The notes: generated by a model not told the origin, from the letters alone. A stretch of 64,000 nucleotides of DNA from Vulcanimicrobiota bacterium (GCA_027452165.1 DAIDGX010000023.1:1-64000), one strand, 5' to 3'. Positions 52,098-59,450 are shown, counted from the first letter of the stretch. Numbers and translations: made by a program.

Positions 52098-52826
52098 ATG
52101 CACGTTCGTTCACGACTCGCCGCACTGCTCGTCTCATTCGCCCTGCTCGCGGTAGCACCGCCGAGCAATCTGCGCTACGTCGTTCACGGCGACGACTCAT
52201 ATCGCATCGGCACCAACCTTCCGGCGACCCATATCCGCTACGACGGAACGCAGCATCTTTCGATCTCGCACGTCGGCACGACCGAACGGTTCGTCGCCAC
52301 CGCGACCTACTCTCGAGTCGATGACAACGGCAGCGCGCATGTCCACGCGCGATTCATCCAAGAGATGCTACGCGACGGATCGTTCGAGGACCGCGTCGAT
52401 GGTGACCCCGATTTCTTGACCATCCTCAATCAGCCGTTCGCTGCGCAACTCGATCCGACGACGATGCGCGACCTTCGTCACCTCCACGGCTCCGTGCCCT
52501 TCGAAGCGACCTCACCGCTGGGCGGCGCTCGCCTCCACGGCAGCCTGCGCCGGGTTCCCGGTGGCGCGGTCGACGGCACGCAGGTCGTCGGCGTGCGCTT
52601 TGCCGCGGTAGGGCCGATGGCCGGCACGCTTCCGCAGCATCCGGGCGCGGAGCTCAGCGGGACGGTCAGCATGGTCGGGACCGCCTACTATGCGCTCGAC
52701 GGCGCGCTCTTGCTCGCGCTCAACGCCACGCTCACGATCGACGGGCATCTGGAAAGCGAAGGAGCGGCCGTGCCCGTGCGAATCGTCTATCACCGTACGA
52801 TTCGCGCGAGCGGCGACCGCTCCTGA
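52098..52826 (+). CDS. secreted hypothetical protein
   Basis: A 242-residue protein with a signal peptide (MHVRSRLAALLVSFALLAVA, cleaved near residue 21). The mature part is beta-rich without cysteines (HIRYDGTQHLSISHVGTTER, then LSGTVSMVGTAYYALDGALL). No homology recognised, and no enzyme motif. It ends at a strong hairpin shared with the converging gene. Confidence 0.55.
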   Translation: MHVRSRLAALLVSFALLAVAPPSNLRYVVHGDDSYRIGTNLPATHIRYDGTQHLSISHVGTTERFVATATYSRVDDNGSAHVHARFIQEMLRDGSFEDRVDGDPDFLTILNQPFAAQLDPTTMRDLRHLHGSVPFEATSPLGGARLHGSLRRVPGGAVDGTQVVGVRFAAVGPMAGTLPQHPGAELSGTVSMVGTAYYALDGALLLALNATLTIDGHLESEGAAVPVRIVYHRTIRASGDRS

Positions 52827-52832
52827 AGGCGT

Positions 52833-52860
52833 TCGTCGGCGCGTTAAAACGCGCCGACGA
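52833..52860. terminator. bidirectional terminator overlapping a stop codon
   Basis: A perfect 13-base-pair inverted repeat (TCGTCGGCGCGTT and its complement, loop AA) lies directly after the secreted protein. The minus-strand gene ends inside it, with its TAA near the loop. Confidence 0.8.
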
Positions 52861-53236
52861 GTTCCACTTCGAGCGGATGCTGGAATGGCATCTCGCTCAA
52901 ATGCGTCAGTGGCGTAAATGCCAGATGATTCTGATGACAATCGATCAGCATCTCGAGCCCGCGCTTCACGCTGCCCGTCTCTTCGACGTATTTCGAAAGT
53001 TTTTTCGTAAAATACGAATGCGGATCGTGCAGCACTTTGGCGTAATACGGATCGTCGGTCAAGCCGACGGCGCTGATGCCTTCTTTCGGAACGAGCCAGA
53101 CGAACCACGGATCCTCGTTGCGACGGTAACCGATGAGCGCAAGCGGGATGGCGCGAGCCGATTCCAGCTTCGGAATAAAACTGCACATCGTGTACGCGTC
53201 AAACGAAATCTCCGTCGGTTCGATGACTTGCTGCAT
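52844..53236 (-). CDS. small hypothetical protein
   Basis: A 130-residue soluble protein from the ATG at 53236 with GAGGGG upstream. The frame is open to 53302 but the start context favours 53236. Sequence is mixed alpha/beta with several aromatic residues (LIGYRRNEDPWFVWLVPKEG, then SYFTKKLSKYVEETGSVKRG). Two cysteines (residues 18 and 98) lie far apart. No family recognised. A minus-strand hairpin terminator lies upstream in its leader, suggesting an upstream RNA element. Confidence 0.55.
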   Translation of the reverse strand: MQQVIEPTEISFDAYTMCSFIPKLESARAIPLALIGYRRNEDPWFVWLVPKEGISAVGLTDDPYYAKVLHDPHSYFTKKLSKYVEETGSVKRGLEMLIDCHQNHLAFTPLTHLSEMPFQHPLEVELVGAF

Positions 53237-53283
53237 AGCGTGTCCCCTCACATCGCGTGTGAATGAGCTACGTGCCGTAAACG

Positions 53284-53319
53284 AAAAACCGCCGCGTCGC
53301 ATCGGCGACTCGCGGCGGT
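53284..53319 (-). terminator. minus-strand hairpin with T-run upstream of a gene
   Basis: A 9-base-pair perfect stem (ACCGCCGCG paired with CGCGGCGGT) is followed on the minus strand by TTTTTC. No minus-strand protein gene ends here. It therefore terminates either a small RNA starting near 53430, or the leader of the gene at 53236-52844 (attenuation). Confidence 0.7.
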
Positions 53320-53430
53320 CTCAAGATGGTGCGTGCGGCACTTCGTGTACCATGGCCAAGGGTTCTCCCGTCCCCTGGGCCACCCCCTCCCGGGAGTTGC
53401 CGCCGCCTGTTTTGAAACCCTAGGCGAGGT
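53284..53430 (-). ncRNA. candidate structured small RNA or attenuator leader
   Basis: Read on the minus strand this intergenic stretch folds into successive hairpins. One is a CTCCCGGGAG palindrome near 53390-53399. The second is TGGCC-AGGG paired with CCCT-GGCCA (about 53353-53382). The third is ATGGT...ACCAT containing CACGAAGTG (about 53325-53354). The T-run terminator above follows. An early GCGGCGG (about 53402-53410) can also pair with the terminator's CCGCCGC, as an antiterminator would. No known RNA family was recognised; the 5' end is a guess. Confidence 0.35.
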
Positions 53431-53488
53431 TGGGGTGGTTCGAAGTCTCGTCATGAGCGCGCTCGCACCACTCCTCACAGGAGTCCAC

Positions 53489-54121
53489 GTGCCACAAGCG
53501 GCGAAGCCGCCGAAAATTCCGCAAGGCAAGGCGTCGAACCACCCGGTGCCGAGCACCGAGAGCTTCGATCGCATCGTTGACGATTTCCAGCGCCGTCTCT
53601 ACGGGTTTGCCCTGCGCATGACCGGCAACCGTGAAGACGCCGAGGAGATCGTCCAAGATGCGTTCGTCCGCGCGTTTCGCGCCCTCGGAAAGATGTCGCT
53701 CGAGCAGCGCAGCGAGCTTCGCCTGCAGCCGTGGCTCTATACGATCACCCTCAACGTCACGCGCAATCGGCTGCGTAGCAAACGCCCCACCAACGTGGCG
53801 CTCGATGCATTGGCCGATCCCGACGCGCTGCTGCGGGAGTCCCACGAAGGGCCGGCGCGTCCCGAGGCGATCGTGGAGCGCAACGCTGAAGTGGCGCTGG
53901 TCGAACGCGCCCTGCTGCAGTTGCCGATGCACCTGCGTGCAGCCGCGACCCTGCGCTTCATCGAGGGCCGTAGCCACCCCGAAATCGCCGAAATCCTCAA
54001 CCAACCGATCGGCACCGTGAAATCGCACGTCCACCGTGCGGTGCGAATCCTGCGCCGCATCCTCGGACCGCAGATCGGACGACTTGCCCCCGAAGGAGCC
54101 CCTCTCCATGCGTTGTCGTGA
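53489..54121 (+). CDS. ECF-type RNA polymerase sigma factor
   Basis: A sigma-70-family factor with regions 2 and 4 only, 210 residues from a GTG at 53489 that has AGGAG 5 bases upstream. An ATG at 53453 is an alternative. Region 2: FDRIVDDFQRRLYGFALRMT, then GNREDAEEIVQDAFVRAFRA. Region 4: LLQLPMHLRAAATLRFIEGR, HPEIAEILNQPIGTVKSHVH. A short Pro/Lys-rich N-terminal tail precedes region 2. The following gene overlaps its end by 14 bases and starts with a zinc anti-sigma motif, the usual sigma/anti-sigma arrangement. Its target promoters cannot be read here; autoregulation of this operon is the common rule. Confidence 0.93.
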   Translation: MPQAAKPPKIPQGKASNHPVPSTESFDRIVDDFQRRLYGFALRMTGNREDAEEIVQDAFVRAFRALGKMSLEQRSELRLQPWLYTITLNVTRNRLRSKRPTNVALDALADPDALLRESHEGPARPEAIVERNAEVALVERALLQLPMHLRAAATLRFIEGRSHPEIAEILNQPIGTVKSHVHRAVRILRRILGPQIGRLAPEGAPLHALS

Positions 54122-54848
54122 AGTCGACGAACTCTGGGACGACGTGCGAGGCGAGTGCAAAGCCTCGCTCAAAGAAGCCGTTGACCATCACCTGCGTGCT
54201 TGTCCCCCCTGCCAAGACCTCTACGAAGAGTACGAGGGCGTTGCGTATTGCCTCTCGTGCTTGCCGCAGCCGGAGCCGGGGTGCGATCTTACCAAGCGTG
54301 TCGTCGAGCACATCGCACAGCTCAAGCACAAGCAGCGGGCAACGCCGATCGAGCTGACGTCGGTGACCACCCCGCTCGGATGCCTCTACGTGGGCTTCAA
54401 AGGGCGCCGGATCGCCTACATCGGCATCGACACCGGCGCGCCGATAACCGACGTGTGCAAGCGCGTCGAGGCGCGACTGCGGCGCACCGTGGTGAGCGCC
54501 GAGGCGCCTCCGTGGCTGCGCGAAACGCTGGAGACCTTCTTCACGACCTGGCGCGTAGACGACGCGCTCGTCGATATCGAAGACCTCACGCCCTTCGAAC
54601 AGGCGGCCCTGCGCGCCGCCGCGCAGATTCCGCCCGGTGAGGTACGCTCGTACGCCTGGGTCGCGTCGCAGATCGGGCGCCCGCGCGCCGCGCGCGCGGT
54701 CGGACAGGCCATGGCGCGCAATCCGCTCCCGCTCTTGTTTCCGTGTCACCGCGTCGTCGATTCATCGGGCGCGCTGCACAATTATGGGTACGGCGTGGAG
54801 ATGAAAGCGCGGATCCTGCAGATGGAAGGGTACCATCCCGAAAGGTAG
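54108..54848 (+). CDS. zinc anti-sigma domain fused to O6-alkylguanine-DNA alkyltransferase
   Basis: A 246-residue two-part protein translated in overlap with the ECF sigma gene (GAAGGAG 9 bases before the ATG). Residues 1-60 carry the zinc anti-sigma (ZAS) pattern C3-x24-H28-x3-C32-x2-C35 (MRCREVDELW..., DHHLRACPPCQDLYEEYEG), with extra cysteines at 17, 48, 51 and 59. Residues about 80-150 match the Ogt/MGMT N-terminal domain (TSVTTPLGCLYVGFKGRRIA). Residues about 160-246 match the DNA-binding catalytic domain, with FEQAALRAAAQIPPGEVRSY, AWVASQIGRPRAARAVGQAM, and the acceptor C213 in FPCHRVVDSSG. MGMT removes O6-alkyl groups irreversibly onto its cysteine. Joined to an anti-sigma domain, it could sense alkylation damage and free the sigma factor. 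The fusion is direct from sequence; the signalling model is inference. Confidence 0.9.
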   Translation: MRCREVDELWDDVRGECKASLKEAVDHHLRACPPCQDLYEEYEGVAYCLSCLPQPEPGCDLTKRVVEHIAQLKHKQRATPIELTSVTTPLGCLYVGFKGRRIAYIGIDTGAPITDVCKRVEARLRRTVVSAEAPPWLRETLETFFTTWRVDDALVDIEDLTPFEQAALRAAAQIPPGEVRSYAWVASQIGRPRAARAVGQAMARNPLPLLFPCHRVVDSSGALHNYGYGVEMKARILQMEGYHPER

Positions 54849-54877
54849 GACGTGCGCGAACGCTAACCTTATCTAAG

Positions 54878-55591
54878 GTGGCTAAACACGTCCTCATCGC
54901 CGGCTTCGAACCGTTCGGCGGCGATAAAGTCAGTCCCAGCGAGATGGTTGCACGCAGCCTCGACGGTCGTATGATCTCGGGGCGATCTCTTGCCGTGCGC
55001 GTGATTCCGGTCGAAACGCGCAACGTGCGCGAACGATTCGAACAGGCGCTCGTGCAAGATAATCCCGATATCGTGATCATTCTCGCGCAGGCCGGTGGCC
55101 GTAGCGCGCTCGCGATGGAGCGGGTGGCCGTAAACGTCCTCGACTTCGAGATTCCCGACAACGTCGGCGTCATGCGCAAAGGCGATGTGATCACCCGCGG
55201 CGGTGCCGATGCACGCCTCTCGAACATTCCCTTCACGAGCGTGCTCGATAGCTGGCACGCCAACGGTGTCCCGGGATACGTCTCCAATTCGGCCGGTACG
55301 TACATCGGGAACCAGGCACTCTACGAAGTGCTTGGACTCACGGAGGCGGCCGCGCCCCCCGTGGTGGCCGGCCTCGTCCATGTGCCGTACCTTCCCGCGC
55401 AAGCGATCGCAGCGGGCTCGGAATCGAACCCTTCGATGTCCTTCGATCTCGTAAAAAAGGGCATCGAACTCATGATCGAAACACTCGTGCCGTGGGTGGA
55501 ACAGCGCACGCCCGACGCCAAAGCCGCGCCGGCGCGCGGTCAGGGCAAGTCGCTTTGGATTCCCCGCGGAGTGAAGGAAGCAGAACGCTGA
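54878..55591 (+). CDS. pyroglutamyl-peptidase I homologue lacking the catalytic cysteine
   Basis: A 237-residue C15-family protein from a GTG at 54878 (VAKHVLIAGFEPFGGDKVSP). The family aligns without gaps: the catalytic Glu is E81 (ALAMERVAVNVLDFEIPDN), and the catalytic His is H168 (AGLVHVPYLPAQ). The nucleophile position (Cys144 in Bacillus amyloliquefaciens numbering) is Gly144: YVSNSAGTYIGNQALY, codon GGG. Two base changes would be needed from any cysteine codon. The protein is therefore probably not a working cysteine peptidase. It may bind pyroglutamyl or other N-terminal groups, or serve as scaffold. The C-terminal tail after residue 205 is extended and Lys/Arg-rich. Confidence 0.85.
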   Translation: MAKHVLIAGFEPFGGDKVSPSEMVARSLDGRMISGRSLAVRVIPVETRNVRERFEQALVQDNPDIVIILAQAGGRSALAMERVAVNVLDFEIPDNVGVMRKGDVITRGGADARLSNIPFTSVLDSWHANGVPGYVSNSAGTYIGNQALYEVLGLTEAAAPPVVAGLVHVPYLPAQAIAAGSESNPSMSFDLVKKGIELMIETLVPWVEQRTPDAKAAPARGQGKSLWIPRGVKEAER

Positions 55592-57354
55592 GCGACCCTC
55601 GTATTTCGGCCATCCCCGACATTCACGGACACGCAAAAGGCGAGCATCGCCCCTTCGCCGAGGAACGCCCAATCGCGTACTCGGCGCGCATGCTCTTCTT
55701 GTGGTTCTACCACGCCTGCCGTCGCAATGCACCGCGGTTTCTGATGGTCTCCGACCACATCAACTACCTCACATTCGAGGATCCGGGCGCGGTGCACACC
55801 GTGCGCCGCGCGCTCAAACTCGCCCATGCGGGCGATCTCTATGGCGCGGCCGAAACGGCCGGCGTCGATGTTGCCCATGCCGGCATCGTCGGCGAGGGTC
55901 TCCGTAAGGGCATGCGCTTCTCGATCGGTGCCGAGGTCGATAACGATCCACGCGCCAGACCCGACGCTCAGAACATCGTCGATGCGATGCGCCCCGACGG
56001 CATCATCCGCTCGGTGCACTTCATTCCGATCGAACACCCCGAGAAGGGCGCCGATTGGGCATGGCCGTTTGACAATCCTGAGTTCGCGCACTTTTGGGAT
56101 CACGTCGGTACCGAGCGTGCGTGGGAGCTCTACATGGCGCGCCTGCTCGACGACTTGGAGAAGCTGCCCGGCCACATCGTCGGCCACTTCTACAAACCGG
56201 CGACGTTCGGGCATTGGCCCACCGACGCGACCCTCGAGGTCTACGAGGACCGGATGCTGCAGATCGCTCATGCACGCGGCATGGCGATCGAGGTAAACAC
56301 CCGCCCGTTCTACCGCGAGATCTCACCCGAGGAGCGCGAGAAGTACCTTACGGCACACAAACGCTTGCTGCGCAAAGCCAAGGCGCTTGGCGTAGGCGTT
56401 GCGGTCGGTTCCGACGCACACAGTCCGAAGGATCAAGGTGGAGCGTTCGACACGATACTCGCACTGCTCGACGAATGCGAGATCAACGAGCTGGTCTTCC
56501 CCGTGGCCGGGCGTTTGGCGCGGGTCGTGCTGCGCGCGACACGCGAGCACATCGAGAAGCATCAGGCCCGCGCGAGCGAACCCGCACAGCCCGGCAGCAG
56601 TATCAGCGGCCTGAGCCGTGCGGAGCTTGGTCTGCCCGAAGAGCCCGAACTCTCGGAACGCGAAGCACGCGCCGCCCGCACCACCGGCGGTCCCAAGCGA
56701 CGTGCCGCGAGCCCGGAACGCACGACGAAGAAACCAGCCGGAGCCGACGAGCCCAAGAGCTCATCGAAGCGCAGCGCCGAATCCGCCGCCTCCTCGAAAA
56801 AGGCGAAGGAGCGTAAGGGCGCCACAGCCGCCGCGCCCGATGTGCCGGAAGAGAAGCCGGCCAAGAAGCCCGCTGCCAAGCCTGCCAAGGCCACCGCCAA
56901 ACCCACCGCCAAACCCGCAGCCAAACCCGCAGCCAAACCGGCAGCGAAGCCGGCCGTGAAAGCGCCCGTGAAGGCCGCGGCCAAAAAGGCAGCTCCGGCC
57001 AAAAAGGCCGCCCCGGTCAAGACGGCGATGAAGCCCGCGGCAGCCAAGAAGACGGCGCACAAGGCCGCTACGAAGGCCGCTCCCGTCAAGAAAGCGACCT
57101 CCGCGAAGAAGGCGGCCCCAGCCAAGAAGGCTGTCACTGGCAAAAAGACGCCTCCGGCCAAGAAAGCGGCCCCAGCCAAGAAAACCGCCGCCGTCAAAGC
57201 GCCGGCGAAGGCCGTTGCCAAAGCCAAGAAGGCCCCGGCGAAAGCCGCTAAACCCGCACCCAAGAAACCTGCGGCAAAGAAGCCGGTGAAGGCCGCCGCA
57301 AAGCCGTCGAAAGGGACGACTTCCAAACAAAAATCGAGCGCGAAACGTCGCTAG
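55588..57354 (+). CDS. PHP-domain phosphoesterase with histone-H1-like Lys/Ala/Pro tail
   Basis: A 588-residue two-part protein. The N-terminal PHP domain (about 1-320) has the metal motifs PDIHGHAKGEH (HxH), MVSDHINYLTF, SIGAEVDND, RSVHFIPIEHPE, IEVNTRPFY and VGSDAHSPKDQ, as in histidinol-phosphatase and polymerase-type PHP phosphoesterases. From about residue 330 on, the chain turns into a basic tail of Lys, Ala and Pro repeats (motifs such as AAKKAAPAKKA), like histone H1 and AlgP-type proteins that bind DNA. A start is proposed at CTG 55588 overlapping the previous TGA, with AAGGAAG 7 bases upstream; a GTG at 55492 is the alternative. The tail should hold the enzyme on DNA or RNA; the substrate is unknown. 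Confidence 0.82.
   Translation: MSDPRISAIPDIHGHAKGEHRPFAEERPIAYSARMLFLWFYHACRRNAPRFLMVSDHINYLTFEDPGAVHTVRRALKLAHAGDLYGAAETAGVDVAHAGIVGEGLRKGMRFSIGAEVDNDPRARPDAQNIVDAMRPDGIIRSVHFIPIEHPEKGADWAWPFDNPEFAHFWDHVGTERAWELYMARLLDDLEKLPGHIVGHFYKPATFGHWPTDATLEVYEDRMLQIAHARGMAIEVNTRPFYREISPEEREKYLTAHKRLLRKAKALGVGVAVGSDAHSPKDQGGAFDTILALLDECEINELVFPVAGRLARVVLRATREHIEKHQARASEPAQPGSSISGLSRAELGLPEEPELSEREARAARTTGGPKRRAASPERTTKKPAGADEPKSSSKRSAESAASSKKAKERKGATAAAPDVPEEKPAKKPAAKPAKATAKPTAKPAAKPAAKPAAKPAVKAPVKAAAKKAAPAKKAAPVKTAMKPAAAKKTAHKAATKAAPVKKATSAKKAAPAKKAVTGKKTPPAKKAAPAKKTAAVKAPAKAVAKAKKAPAKAAKPAPKKPAAKKPVKAAAKPSKGTTSKQKSSAKRR
56800..57340 (+). repeat. degenerate tandem repeats encoding the Lys/Ala/Pro tail
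   Basis: Imperfect repeats of about 12-21 bases, built around AAGAAGGC(G/C)GCCCCGGCC-like units, encode AKKAAPAKKA-type peptides inside the PHP protein gene. They may vary in number between strains by slippage or recombination. The reading frame is kept throughout. Confidence 0.7.
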
Positions 57355-57386
57355 GGGCGGCAAACGCCCCCTAAAGGAGCGTGCCC

Positions 57387-59447
57387 ATGCCGGAGATCGA
57401 TCGCCGGAGAAACGTCGCGTTTGTCGGCCCGCACCACGCGGGCAAGACGACGCTCGTCGAAGCGCTGCTTGCGCAGTGCGGTGCGATTCCGCGACGAGGC
57501 AGCGTCGGCGACGGCACGACCGTAACGGACCACGAGCCCGAAGACATCGCGCATGCTCAATCGACGACGGTCGGTTTTGCCCACTGCACGTGCGGCGATC
57601 TCGACGTCACGATCGTCGATGCGCCCGGATTCATCGACTTCTTCGAGGAGACGAAGCTCGCACTCTCGGGCGTCGATGCGGCGGTCATCGTCCTCGAAGC
57701 CGATCCGGCGCGCGTGGTCCAGACGCAAGCGTTGCTCGCGGCAATCGAATCGCGCCGGCTCCCGCATTGCTTCGTCGTCAATAAAATGGACCGTCCGGGC
57801 GCCGATTACGAGGGTACGCTTGCGGCGCTTCAAGGCCTGTACGGGCGCCATGTGGTCGCCGAGCAATGGCCGATCTTCGCTCGTGAGCAGCAGAACGACA
57901 AGCATAGTGGCTTGAGCGGGTACGTGGACCTGGCCACGATGAACGCCTTCGCCTTCGGCGATGGCAGCGATCGCGCGATCGCGATTCCCGCCGATATCGC
58001 CGAGCGTGTGCAACGCGCCCATGCCGAGATGCTCGAAGCGATGGCCGACTTTGACGACCACCTCATGGAAGAGCTGCTCGAAGGCGTCGAGCCGCCGCTC
58101 GACGAGGTGGAGCGCGACCTCTGCAACGAGTGCTCGCACGATCAGATCGTCCCCGTTCTCGTCGCGGCCGGCGCAAGCGGCGCCGGTGTGGCCGCGTTGG
58201 CCGGTGCGATCGAGCGGTGGTTTCCCTCTCCGGCGGACGCCCCGATGCTCGATGCCGAAGGGCGCCCGATCCTCCCCGACCCGAACGCTCCGGTCGTGGC
58301 AAGCGTCATCAAGACGAGCATTCATCCGCAGTCGGGCAAACTCTCCATCGTGCGCGTGCTCTCGGGCACGATTAAGGCCGACGCCACGCTCACCGACATC
58401 GCGCAAGGTGGCGAGAAGGTGCGTTCGAGCGGGCTCTACCGTTTGCAAGGTCGCAAACAGGAAGCCCTCACCGAGGCGGGGCCCGGAGCGATCGTAGCGA
58501 TCGCCCGCCTCGAAACGGTCAAGACGGGCGACACCCTCACGAGCAACGGTCACAAGGTGCTGCTGCCGCGCGTGCCGCTCGACGAGCCGAGCTTCGCGAT
58601 CGCGATCAAGCCCAAGGAGCGCATCGACGAGGCCAAGCTCTTCCAGATGCTCGCGCGCATCGTCGAAGAGGACCCGTCGCTACACCTCGCGCGCGCCGAT
58701 GTCACGAGCGAACTTGTGCTCCTCGGCAACGGCGAACAGCACGTAGCGATCGCTGTGGAGCGCCTCTCGCGCAAGTACAAGGTCGACGTCGAGACGTCGG
58801 CACCGCAGATTCCGTACCTCGAAACGATCACCACCTCGACCGAGGTCCACTCCCGCTACAAACATCAGACGGGCGGGCACGGACAGTTTGCCGACGTGTG
58901 GCTACGCTTCGAACCGCGCGAACGCGGCTCGGGCGTGAGCTTCGGCGAGACGATCGTCGGCGGCGTCGTTCCGCGTCAGTTCATCCCCGCCGTTGAGAAG
59001 GGCGTGCGCGAGGCGCTCGCGCACGGGCCGAGCGGCTTTCCGGTAACCGACGTGCACGTGACGCTCTTCGACGGTCAGTACCACGACGTCGATTCGAGCG
59101 AGCAATCCTTCAAAACCGCCGCGGGCATGGGCGTGCGCGATGCGCTGCCCAAATGCCGCCCCGTCGTCCTCGAGCCGGTCGCACGCATCCGCGTGACCGT
59201 GCCGACCGCCTATACCTCGACCGTCATCTCACAGCTGACCGGCAAGCGCGGCCAGATATTGGGAATGAATCCCGCCGATGAGCCCGGGAGCGATGTCGTA
59301 GAAGCCGATGTGCCGCAGGTCGAGCTCGCTCGCTATATCACCGAGTTGCGGACCGCGACGCAGGGCCTCGGCCGCTTTCACGCGCGCCACGAGAGGTACG
59401 ATGCGCTACCAGGCAATCGCGCAGTAGGACCGAAAGCTGCGGTGTAA
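57387..59447 (+). CDS. EF-G-like GTPase (divergent FusA paralogue)
   Basis: A 686-residue five-domain protein like elongation factor G, from the ATG at 57387 (AAGGAG 7 bases upstream). G1 is VGPHHAGKTTLVEALL, instead of the canonical AHIDAGKTT. G3 is VDAPGFIDFFEETKLA, in which the catalytic His of PGHVDF in EF-G is Phe. G4 is CFVVNKMDRPGADYEG. Domain IV and V regions (SRYKHQTGGHGQFADVWLRF, then QLTGKRGQILGM) are kept. It belongs to the EF-G-like group found beside the true FusA and its role is unknown; low GTPase rate is likely. It ends the sigma-factor run and is followed by a terminator. Confidence 0.85.
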   Translation: MPEIDRRRNVAFVGPHHAGKTTLVEALLAQCGAIPRRGSVGDGTTVTDHEPEDIAHAQSTTVGFAHCTCGDLDVTIVDAPGFIDFFEETKLALSGVDAAVIVLEADPARVVQTQALLAAIESRRLPHCFVVNKMDRPGADYEGTLAALQGLYGRHVVAEQWPIFAREQQNDKHSGLSGYVDLATMNAFAFGDGSDRAIAIPADIAERVQRAHAEMLEAMADFDDHLMEELLEGVEPPLDEVERDLCNECSHDQIVPVLVAAGASGAGVAALAGAIERWFPSPADAPMLDAEGRPILPDPNAPVVASVIKTSIHPQSGKLSIVRVLSGTIKADATLTDIAQGGEKVRSSGLYRLQGRKQEALTEAGPGAIVAIARLETVKTGDTLTSNGHKVLLPRVPLDEPSFAIAIKPKERIDEAKLFQMLARIVEEDPSLHLARADVTSELVLLGNGEQHVAIAVERLSRKYKVDVETSAPQIPYLETITTSTEVHSRYKHQTGGHGQFADVWLRFEPRERGSGVSFGETIVGGVVPRQFIPAVEKGVREALAHGPSGFPVTDVHVTLFDGQYHDVDSSEQSFKTAAGMGVRDALPKCRPVVLEPVARIRVTVPTAYTSTVISQLTGKRGQILGMNPADEPGSDVVEADVPQVELARYITELRTATQGLGRFHARHERYDALPGNRAVGPKAAV

Positions 59448-59450
59448 CTA

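Noticed and set aside
53284-53430. SRP RNA, 6S RNA or tRNA
   Set aside because: No conserved SRP tetraloop region, no 6S bubble architecture and no tRNA cloverleaf could be found in either strand.
53333-53488. Longer N-terminus of the ECF sigma factor
   Set aside because: The GTG at 53489 has an ideal ribosome-binding site, and the upstream residues have no family similarity.
54878-55591. Pseudogene of pcp
   Set aside because: The frame is intact, the other catalytic residues and fold motifs are kept, and the gene is tightly packed in an operon. Only the nucleophile codon differs.
56800-57340. CRISPR or non-coding satellite
   Set aside because: The repeats are in frame, degenerate and encode a Lys/Ala/Pro tail; there are no unique spacers.
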